In this document: positions 1 to 6,400 of the stretch, piece after piece | How positions within the stretch are numbered: the first letter of the stretch is position 1 | How the letters are laid out: each line of letters opens with the position of its first letter | DNA from: an uncultured Eubacterium sp. | GTDB taxonomy: Bacteria > Bacillota > Clostridia > Peptostreptococcales > Anaerovoracaceae | Assembly (NCBI GenBank): GCA_937894585.1 | Contig: CALBGO010000102.1 | Coordinates: 1 to 14,005, forward strand | Length of the DNA stretch: 14,005 bases | Direction: 5' to 3' | Notes under the pieces: generated by a model | Told to the model about the DNA's origin: nothing | The model's input: only the letters and a program-made list of their open reading frames with translations | The model's database searches: none | Position numbers and translations under genes: made by a program

Positions 1-50
1 TTATGACGGCTTCAAGGTCAAATCACAATCCACCCTCTGATTAGGCACTT
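1..50. other. Foreign sequence abutting the truncated parA
   Basis: These bases do not encode the N-terminus expected of ParA. In the parA frame there is a TAG stop at 42-44, and the ParA-like reading begins only at about 45-54. A short open stretch ends at TGA 38-40 on the plus strand, and another runs through the region on the minus strand, but I recognise neither. The abrupt loss of homology would fit the end of an insertion sequence, another mobile element or a rearrangement junction. I cannot name the element, and no inverted repeat can be checked because only one end is visible. Confidence 0.4.
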
Positions 51-53
51 ACG

Positions 54-809
54 TTGAATCTTGGTGTTGGACTTGCTCGGGTGAAGAAAAAAGTTTTATT
101 GATTGATGCAGATCCTCAGGGGGATTTAACGGTTTCTCTTGGTTGGAAAAATGCAGATAAGCTGGATACTACACTGACTACAATTATGAGCGGTATTGTT
201 AGAAAGCAGATGCCGGAAGAGGAGGGGAAACTTCATCATAAAGAAGGCGTGGATTTGATTCCATCCAACTTAGAACTGTCGGCGATGGAGGTTTCGTTAG
301 TCAATGTGATGAGTCGGGAAAATATCCTGAAAAGATATATAGATAAAGTGAAGCCGGATTATGACTATATCCTAATAGATTGTATGCCGTCTTTAGGAAT
401 GCTTACGATTAATGCACTTGCTGCGGCAGATAAAGTGATTATTCCCGTACAGGCGAATTATCTTCCCGCAAAGGGGATGACACAGTTGTTACAGACAATC
501 TCTATTGTTAGAGAAGATATAAATCCGAAGCTTTCCATTCAAGGCGTACTGCTGACACTTGTCGATGGGAGAACCAATCATGCCAAGCAGGTGGAATCAG
601 AAATCAGGCAGAAATACAGCAGACATATTCCGGTTTTTGATACTAAAATTCCAATTGGAGTAAAAGCTGCAGAAGTAAGCGCCTATGGAGAAAGTCTTTT
701 TAGCTACGATCCAAAGGGGGCAGTTACTTCAGCTTATGAAAGATTTTCTGAGGAGGTGTGTCATGGCGAAAAAGAGAGAAGTCGATTTGGGACTGCCATC
801 ATTAGATGA
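54..809 (+). CDS. parA: ParA-family partition ATPase, 5'-truncated (no Walker A)
   Basis: This is a ParA/Soj-type partition ATPase, which would work with ParB to position and segregate the element. Visible motifs are the Walker A' segment VLLIDADPQGDLTVSLGW at about residues 14-31 and the Walker B-like YILIDCMPSLGMLTINAL at about 105-122. The expected first 20 or so residues, ending in the KGGVGKTT P-loop just before the LNLGVGLA segment, are missing: in frame there are only three codons between a TAG stop at 42-44 and the TTG at 54. No ribosome binding site precedes that TTG. The 3' end overlaps parB by 47 bp, the usual coupled arrangement. The rest of the frame is intact, so the truncation looks recent or lies at an assembly or insertion edge. 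Without a P-loop the product should not bind ATP, so it is probably a pseudogene as it stands. Confidence 0.85.
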   Translation: MNLGVGLARVKKKVLLIDADPQGDLTVSLGWKNADKLDTTLTTIMSGIVRKQMPEEEGKLHHKEGVDLIPSNLELSAMEVSLVNVMSRENILKRYIDKVKPDYDYILIDCMPSLGMLTINALAAADKVIIPVQANYLPAKGMTQLLQTISIVREDINPKLSIQGVLLTLVDGRTNHAKQVESEIRQKYSRHIPVFDTKIPIGVKAAEVSAYGESLFSYDPKGAVTSAYERFSEEVCHGEKERSRFGTAIIR

Positions 810-1701
810 TTTGTTCAGTTCTCAGAAAACGAGAGATGAAGCTGAACTAAGTAAAATTCAGGAAATTCCATTATCTGAAATTGATGATTTTCCAAATCAT
901 CCTTTTAAGGTGAGAGATGATGAAGACATGGCTGCTTTAGTTGAGAGCATTAGACTAAATGGGGTTTTAACTCCTGCTATAGTACGACAAAAAGAGGACG
1001 GAAGGTATGAATTGATTTCCGGTCACAGAAGAAAAAGAGCTTGCATGTTGGCAGGTTTAACCAAGCTTCGCAGCGAAGTAATTAATATGGATCGAGATGC
1101 GGCTACCATTTTTATGGTGGACAGTAATTTACAAAGAACGACGATTTTGCCCAGTGAAAAAGCTTTTTCGTATAAAATGCGTTTAGAGGCGATGAAGAGG
1201 CAGTCTGGGCGTCCTAGAAAAAATGATGTGCCAGTGGCACAGGATTTAAAAGGTATACCGTCGAGAAAACTACTTGGTGATGAGGTGGGGGAAAGTCAGG
1301 ATAATGTCAGACGATATATCAGATTGACAGAACTGATTCCGGGAATTCTGGATATTGTGGATACAGGAGAAATGGGACTCAGACCTGCTGTGGAAATTTC
1401 ATATTTACCGAAAGACCTACAGGGAGTATTGCTGGAAGTAATGGAAATGGAGGTTTGTACACCATCTCATGCACAGACCATTCGAATGCGAAACTTACTG
1501 AAGCAGGACAAGCTTACTCCAGAAATGATTTATAGCATACTGCAGGAGGAGAAACCAAATCAGAAGGAACGCATTGTACTTCGAAGCGATCGGATAAAGA
1601 ATTTAATTCCAAAGAATTTGCCGGTTTCACAGCGAGAGGAGTATATTGTTGCTGCATTACAGTTTTACTCTAGGTCAAAAATAAAAGATAGAGAAAGATA
1701 A
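763..1701 (+). CDS. parB: ParB/Spo0J-family partition protein
   Basis: This is a ParB-type centromere-binding protein of 312 residues, the partner of the upstream ParA. The start is ATG 763 because GAGGAGGTG lies 4 bases upstream; a longer frame to 685 exists but has no such site. The N-terminal ParB/Srx-type domain (about 34-130) carries the box-II-like motif ISGHRRKRA at 86-93, corresponding to the GERRxRA nucleotide-binding motif of CTP-dependent ParB proteins. A helix-turn-helix-like segment follows at about 158-205 (IPSRKLLGDEVGESQDNVRR). The C-terminal part is likely a dimerisation region. The gene overlaps the end of parA, which implies translational coupling. The length is normal for plasmid/ICE ParB proteins and no lesion is visible. 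Confidence 0.93.
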   Translation: MAKKREVDLGLPSLDDLFSSQKTRDEAELSKIQEIPLSEIDDFPNHPFKVRDDEDMAALVESIRLNGVLTPAIVRQKEDGRYELISGHRRKRACMLAGLTKLRSEVINMDRDAATIFMVDSNLQRTTILPSEKAFSYKMRLEAMKRQSGRPRKNDVPVAQDLKGIPSRKLLGDEVGESQDNVRRYIRLTELIPGILDIVDTGEMGLRPAVEISYLPKDLQGVLLEVMEMEVCTPSHAQTIRMRNLLKQDKLTPEMIYSILQEEKPNQKERIVLRSDRIKNLIPKNLPVSQREEYIVAALQFYSRSKIKDRER

Positions 1702-1709
1702 TATATATC

Positions 1710-1746
1710 ATACTACCCGAAAAGAATATTCTTTTTCGGATAGTAT
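1710..1746. repeat. 37-bp imperfect palindrome after parB (terminator or binding site)
   Basis: The arms ATACTACCCGAAAAG and CTTTTTCGGATAGTAT pair around the centre GAATATTC, with one mismatch and one bulged T. It begins 9 bases after the parB stop. It could be the parB terminator, although the run of T lies inside the right arm and no clear U-tract follows. The strong symmetry would also suit a DNA-binding site, for example a centromere bound by ParB; that is inference. Confidence 0.55.
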
Positions 1747-1832
1747 AAATATATAAGCATGAGTAACGGAAAATTGCTTTTTTTAGATCTTCAGCTAAAC
1801 TGGAAATAGAAAAATCCAGCTTGGAGGTGCTT

Positions 1833-3035
1833 ATGAAAAGGTTAGTTACAATACTGCTTACGATAGCTATGATTTTTACCATAGTAATTCCGGCCGTTGC
1901 TGCAGAACAAGACGCAGCAACGGAGGATTTGACAAGCAAACAGGTTAAGACAATGACACCGATGAACTTTAAAGCGGTCAGCTATAGCTATACAAAAATC
2001 AAGACCAGCTGGGATAGAATCGATGGTCTTGACGGATACAAAGTATATAGAGCGACAGCTAAGAATGGGAAATATACGCTGGCGAGAACCATAACCCGTG
2101 CAAATACTGTTTCATATATCAATACAGGCAGAATGACTGGAAAGACTTACTATTACAAGATGCGAGGATACAAGAAGATTGGAAAGACTACCTGCTATAC
2201 CAAATATTCTCCGGTGAAAAGCGCAAAGGCACAGCTTTCTAAGCCGATTGTTGCAGTAACACTCGGCGGTACGGATAAGAGCCCATACACACGCACGCCA
2301 AAGTCTTCCTGGAAAGCTGTCAGTGGAGCGACCGGCTATGAAGTATACAGAAGCAGGGAAGGGAAAAATAGATATAAGAAAATAGCGACTACAAAAAAGA
2401 CTTACTTTACCGATCATACCGGCGCAGGTTTCAAGAGCTACTATAACTATCAGTACAAGATTAGAGCATATCGCATGGTAAATGGAAAGAAAGTCTATAG
2501 CATTTTCTCAGCAGCAAAAAAATATGTACCGGAGTGGACGATGGAGGAGCTGATGCCGGAGCTGATTGCTTACGGTGAAAGCATCGAAGGAAAAAGGCTG
2601 CAATATAATCCGATGACTGAAGCATTTGAACTATACACAGGGATAAGAAATCCTATTTATCATTTTGATCATGAAATTGGATCTATCGAGGATAAGAATA
2701 CTGATACAGGCTATAGGCCAGTTGAGTGGGGGGATAAGGAAGCAATGAACAACCCTACATTTAAACTGGGTACTCCAGAAAATAGTTCATGGTCAGCAAT
2801 TTGGCCACTTTATCTTTCGCCGTATGAATCGAAACAAACGGTATTGAAAGAATTAAAAAGTGCGATTAGGGCGGAAATTGAGTCTGAAATGGAAGCGAAT
2901 CCTTTATCTTGGGATATAGGTGATCCGGATACAGATGATTGGGACTATGGAACCTACTGGTTCACTTTATATTACAGACATGCAAACAGAGGCCTGGAAA
3001 ACAAAAGCGGTTATCATTTCTATCTTCTGTATTAG
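1833..3035 (+). CDS. Secreted protein with two Fn3-like repeats
   Basis: This is an exported protein of 400 residues, function unknown. The start is ATG 1833 with GGAGG at 1823-1827; a TTG at 1821 in the same frame is less likely. Residues 1-24 form a signal peptide (MKR, a hydrophobic stretch, cleavage after AVAA). Two fibronectin-III-like repeats follow at about 44-135 and 140-232, each with the pattern W...(D/A)GY(K/E)VYR and a later YxYK(M/I)RxY, as in many clostridial surface proteins. The region 234-400 is acidic and rich in W/Y, and I do not recognise it. There is no LPXTG motif or C-terminal membrane segment, so the protein is probably released or held non-covalently. An 8-bp stem with one mismatch (1797-1804 with 1815-1822) abuts the ribosome binding site. 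Lying between parB and the giant adhesin, it looks like surface cargo. Confidence 0.8.
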   Translation: MKRLVTILLTIAMIFTIVIPAVAAEQDAATEDLTSKQVKTMTPMNFKAVSYSYTKIKTSWDRIDGLDGYKVYRATAKNGKYTLARTITRANTVSYINTGRMTGKTYYYKMRGYKKIGKTTCYTKYSPVKSAKAQLSKPIVAVTLGGTDKSPYTRTPKSSWKAVSGATGYEVYRSREGKNRYKKIATTKKTYFTDHTGAGFKSYYNYQYKIRAYRMVNGKKVYSIFSAAKKYVPEWTMEELMPELIAYGESIEGKRLQYNPMTEAFELYTGIRNPIYHFDHEIGSIEDKNTDTGYRPVEWGDKEAMNNPTFKLGTPENSSWSAIWPLYLSPYESKQTVLKELKSAIRAEIESEMEANPLSWDIGDPDTDDWDYGTYWFTLYYRHANRGLENKSGYHFYLLY

Positions 3036-3066
3036 AATAAGGCTTGCTTTTTTGAGGCGGTCATAT

Positions 3067-3095
3067 TTGACAGAAAAACGGATATGATATATAAT
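3067..3095 (+). promoter_or_regulatory. Consensus sigma-A promoter of the antisense RNA
   Basis: TTGACA at 3067-3072 and TATAAT at 3090-3095 are separated by exactly 17 bp, a perfect consensus. Transcription should start at about 3101-3103. No plus-strand gene follows before the terminator at 3143-3174, so the promoter appears dedicated to a short untranslated RNA. Confidence 0.85.
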
Positions 3096-3105
3096 GGCGT
3101 TAGCT

Positions 3106-3137
3106 AAGAAAGATAAGAATGTGACATAGCTAATCAC
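3106..3137 (+). repeat. Direct repeat copy A (in the antisense RNA)
   Basis: AAGAAAGATAAGAAT (15 bases) is identical to 3258-3272. The rest of the copy, containing TGACAT, GCTA and TCAC, matches copy B except for a few substitutions and single-base indels. The copies lie 152 bp apart in the same orientation and are transcribed in opposite directions, so the two RNAs are complementary here. Confidence 0.85.
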
Positions 3138-3142
3138 AAATT

Positions 3143-3174
3143 GAAAACCCAGCAGCGGCATCTGCTGGGTTTTC
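3143..3174. terminator. Bidirectional rho-independent terminator shared by toxin and antitoxin RNAs
   Basis: GAAAACCCAGCAG (3143-3155) and CTGCTGGGTTTTC (3162-3174) pair perfectly over 13 bp with a 6-base loop. A tail TTTTCATTT serves the plus strand and TTTTCAATTTG serves the minus strand. It ends the antisense RNA on one strand and lies just beyond the toxin stop codon on the other. Confidence 0.9.
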
Positions 3175-3181
3175 ATTTGGG

Positions 3182-3280
3182 CTAATTGTCGTTGTTATGG
3201 TGCCAATCTAACCACTTGCAAATATAGTGCGCAGCTATACTTGCCAAAATCGACACCAAGAAAGATAAGAATATTGACAT
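3182..3280 (-). CDS. 32-aa hydrophobic peptide, putative type I toxin (Fst-like)
   Basis: A 32-residue peptide is encoded from ATG (3280-3278) to TAG (3184-3182). AGAGGAGGTG lies 6 bases upstream of the ATG, an excellent ribosome binding site that fixes this start rather than the longer frame reaching 3388. Residues 2-19 form one membrane helix (SIFLSFLVSILASIAAHY). A polar tail follows, beginning ICKWLDWHH and ending NNDN. One short transmembrane helix plus a charged tail is the plan of Fst/Ldr/holin-like type I toxins, and similar short peptides ending in a KWLD-type tail occur in Clostridia. An extended -10 promoter lies upstream. A convergent antisense RNA carries a near-perfect complement of codons 1-8 and the start region, and both RNAs share a terminator. 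Toxicity is inferred from architecture. Confidence 0.72.
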   Translation of the reverse strand: MSIFLSFLVSILASIAAHYICKWLDWHHNNDN

Positions 3281-3289
3281 GCTATTCAC
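3258..3289 (+). repeat. Direct repeat copy B (over the toxin start codon)
   Basis: This is the second copy of the repeat at 3106-3137. Read on the minus strand it covers GGTGA of the ribosome binding site, the ATG and the first eight codons of the 32-aa peptide gene. Pairing with the antisense RNA would therefore cover the translation initiation region. Confidence 0.85.
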
Positions 3290-3291
3290 CT

Positions 3292-3312
3292 CCTCTCTGT
3301 TGCCAGAGTAGG
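3292..3312 (-). promoter_or_regulatory. Leader hairpin overlapping the toxin ribosome binding site
   Basis: In the toxin mRNA leader, CCTACTCT can pair with AGAGAGG across the loop GGCAAC, with one bulged A. The downstream arm overlaps the 5' part of the Shine-Dalgarno sequence. In the Fst system a 5' stem-loop likewise dampens toxin translation. The stem is short and its effect is inferred. Confidence 0.4.
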
Positions 3313-3327
3313 AACGACAACGAAAAC

Positions 3328-3336
3328 AGTATAACA
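3328..3336 (-). promoter_or_regulatory. Extended -10 promoter of the toxin mRNA
   Basis: On the minus strand TG-T-TATACT (3336 down to 3328) is a good extended -10 element; the -35 region (TTTCCT, about 3351-3356) is poor. A start near 3321 would give a leader of about 40 nt and a toxin mRNA of about 180 nt ending at the shared terminator, close to the proportions of RNA I in the Fst system. Confidence 0.6.
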
Positions 3337-3349
3337 CGATAATAAAGAT

Positions 3350-3384
3350 AAGGAAAGGTTGAAAAGGTCTTTCCTTTTTGTTTT
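3350..3384 (+). terminator. Terminator-like hairpin 1 upstream of the adhesin
   Basis: AAGGAAAG (3350-3357) pairs with CTTTCCTT (3369-3376) and is followed by TTTGTTTT. It resembles a weak rho-independent terminator on the plus strand. No plus-strand gene precedes it within 300 bp, so it may lie in the adhesin leader. Confidence 0.45.
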
Positions 3385-3394
3385 GCAAAAATTC

Positions 3395-3423
3395 AACGGC
3401 GCTGCATTTGCAGGGCCGTTTTT
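3395..3423 (+). terminator. Terminator-like hairpin 2 just before the adhesin
   Basis: AACGGCGCTGCA (3395-3406) pairs with TGCAGGGCCGTT (3409-3420) with one internal G-G mismatch and is followed by an unbroken T run to 3423. It ends only 37 bases before the adhesin ATG, leaving no room for a promoter in between, so transcripts that express the adhesin must cross it. It may act as an attenuator or a barrier to read-through. Confidence 0.55.
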
Positions 3424-3460
3424 AGATAGATTAAGTAAACAAAATTAAGGAGGAAGAGAG

Positions 3461-6400
3461 ATGTTAGAACAATCAAAACATCCGTGCCTTAGAAGGATTA
3501 TGGTTCTGCTGCTTGCATTTACTGTCCTTGCGACATATATGCCGCAGGCAGCGCTTCCGGCGTATGCAGCGACGAAAGCCTCTGTCTACGATGGAAAGAC
3601 TTTAAAAGGCTTTGACGGAAAGCCATACTACCCGAATCAGAAAGGCGGCGGATATTACTACGCCAAGTTTTCCAACAAAGAAGGCACCGGCTTTGTCTAC
3701 AGACTTGCACGGGCAACCTCAGCCAAGAAAACCATTGTGGTGAAAACCGGAAAATCCAGTTATCAGGGGTATTGTCTGGAACACGGTGCCTGGATGAATG
3801 CGGGCGCAACCGGTTACAGTGCAGATTCCCAGAAAGAACTGGATAAGCTGCTGTGGATGCGTCCATATAGTGAGAAGACCTTACAGGGCATGCGTCTTGC
3901 TATGCTGTTTGGAAAGCAGCCCGGACATACCAATAAGGATGTACCGGTTGCAGGCTGCAATACCGATGACTGGTACTGGGCAACTCAGAATATCATCTGG
4001 GAATTTCAGCAGGGGCTTCGTACATCGGTTGACAGCGGGCTGAAAGCCAGAACCGGTAAATATGCCATGAGCGCGAACTGGTTTCGGGATACTGTAAAGG
4101 GAAGACCGGCAGGAAAAATCTATGACTGGATGCTGAGTCAGATGAAGAAGTATGTAGATATTCCAAGCTTTACGGTCAAAGATGCAGATAAGATACGAAG
4201 TAAGCATACCATAAAATTGGAACCGCAGGCAGACGGTACATGGGTAGGCACTGCAAAAGATACAAGAAGCGTTAACCAGGATATCCGGTCTACTAATAAA
4301 AATATCAAAATTACCCGTAACGGCAATGTATACACCATTGTCAGCAATGTAAATCCGGATACGCTTAAAAAGCCGATTCTGGCGAAGAAGAACATTGATG
4401 TGTCAAAACCGAAGCAGGATCTTTTAGTATGGACGACCAATCAGGACAGCCCGATTGCAGATTCCAACCACCTGCAGACGGTAGCAACAGGCGGCGATGA
4501 TCCGGTAGAAATGTATTTCAGAGTTACCGCAGAAGAAGAAGCGCCGCAGCCCGGAGAACCGCAGGAACCAAAACTGCCGTCTTTTAATCTGGATGTAGAA
4601 AAACTTGATAAAAATCCGGGATTTGACCAGGCAGCCGGGACTTCTCATACCGGTATGGGTGATGCACCCCTTGATGCAACCATTGACCTTCTGGTAGATG
4701 GTGAAGTGGTAGAATCTAAAACATTAGATGTCAACGGATACAGTGATGAGCCGTTTTACTTTATGCCGTGGGACGATATTTCAGAGCTGGATTATGAAAA
4801 AGTAGAGACAGAAGATCCGGATACCGGTGCGGTGACCGTAGATCACTACTGGCGCGGCAGTAAAACAGTCAGTACCGCAGAATCCGGCATACCGGACGGG
4901 CGTTTTCCGGACGAAAAGGGCGGAACTCGTGATCACGGAACGATTACCTACTATGCGCACTGTACCAATGACGGGCCAATCGAATATCACATTACTTTTG
5001 AAAACGGTACACTGACCGATGAAGCTGAGATCGATCCGGAAAATCCGCAGCCGATGTTAGATGATACGGGAGAGCAGGCATATGTGAATGATAACTTCCG
5101 CGGCAAGCTGCAGATTGTAAAGACAAAAACCGATTTAGATCCCTTTACACCAAACAACGGCAGCGGAAAACTGGAATATTCCACTAAGTCCAAGTGGACG
5201 ATCCAGCTTCTTTCCGGAGGATTTGAGGACCATCCATATATCCGTGTTGTACCGGTGAAAGAAGGAGAAGCGGGCTATGATGAGTATGCAAATTGTTACC
5301 GGGTAGTGCGGGATAACAGCGGGGTTCCTGCAGATGCGCAGAATCCGCTGGCTGTCAGCAAGTTTGGTCAGATCAGAGTGCTGGATCTGCCATACGGAAA
5401 TTATCTGGTAAAAGAAATCTCCGCAGATTCCAACGGCTATGTGCTGGAAGAACACGAAATTTCCATCACTTATGATGGAGAACTGATTTCCACGGATACG
5501 GATAATGTGCCGAAGAAAAATAAGGTGCAGATTGTAAAGGTGAATTCTGAAACCGGAAAAACCGTAAGGTTAAATGAAAATGCGGCATTCCGTATCAAAT
5601 ACTTAGGGAATCCGGATTTAGCAGATCCGACTGCATCGCCGAACTATGGAAAGTATCTGCCAAACGGCTCTGACTACAATGACGGAGACGGTTCCGGTAA
5701 GAATAACTACATTTTCAAATGTGATGAAAACGGACAGATTGTACTTCCGTATATGCTGGAGTACGGTAATTATCAGCTGGAAGAAGTGACCGTACCGGAA
5801 GGATATTTTGTCGGGGAATATAATGAAAAAGGCGAAGGCAGCAATGCTGAAATGCCGAAGGACTTTGAAGACGCAGTCGTCATTTATGACTCTAAAGGAA
5901 ACAAAGTAACTGATTTTTCGAATAACGGAAAAATTATCTTCAATAAGTACAAATTCTCCGTAACAAACCAAACGCCGCATCAGGACGGCAAGGACTATGT
6001 GACCTACTATCTGACGGTTAAGATGCAGAATAATCCGGTGAAGGGCAAAATTGAAATTACGAAAAACGGAGAGTCTCTTGCAGGCTGGCTGAAGGATACA
6101 TTCAGCGGAAACAGCGGGTACTTGGCAGTATGGGATAAAACTCGTCTGAAAGATGCCACTTTTAATGTTTATGCGGCAGAAGATGTGCTGCAGCTTGACG
6201 GTGTGCAGAGAATCAAAGCATTTGACAGTAAGACGGATGAAGAAGTTTCTTTAGAGGAAGTCACAAGAGATCATGCTGATCAGGAAAATGCGCAGAGCTT
6301 CTGGCAGAAAATCTTAGAAACCGGGGAGAAAATTCTGCGCTGGATCGGTCTTGATATCGGAGCAGATAATGAATGCAAGACTGAATATGTTGCCAAAGCA

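Larger units (their letters stand above)
3102..3178 (+). ncRNA. Antitoxin-type small RNA (RNA II-like)
   Basis: This is an approximately 75-nt RNA predicted from a perfect promoter upstream and a 13-bp terminator stem at its end. Its 5' part (3106-3137) is a near-copy of plus-strand sequence 3258-3289, which covers the start codon and first codons of the minus-strand small membrane-peptide gene. The RNA is therefore complementary to that mRNA's translation start and should block ribosome loading. The terminator halves of the two RNAs are also complementary, giving a second contact. Size, convergent orientation, shared terminator and direct repeats match RNA II of the pAD1 par (Fst) type I system. 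No transcript data support it here. Confidence 0.72.

Noticed and set aside
685..762. N-terminal extension of parB
   Set aside because: It lies wholly within parA, has no ribosome binding site, and ATG 763 is preceded by GAGGAGGTG.
1759..1809. 16-codon frame (MSNGKLLFLDLQLNWK) in the gap after parB
   Set aside because: No ribosome binding site and no conserved feature; probably chance.
3241..3269. Possible plus-strand promoter TTGCCA-17-GATAAG inside the toxin gene
   Set aside because: Both boxes are weak and the -10 falls inside the direct repeat, whose sequence is explained by RNA pairing.
3182..3388. 68-residue reading of the minus-strand small ORF
   Set aside because: The part upstream of 3280 has no ribosome binding site and crosses the predicted toxin promoter; the AGAGGAGGTG site fixes ATG 3280.
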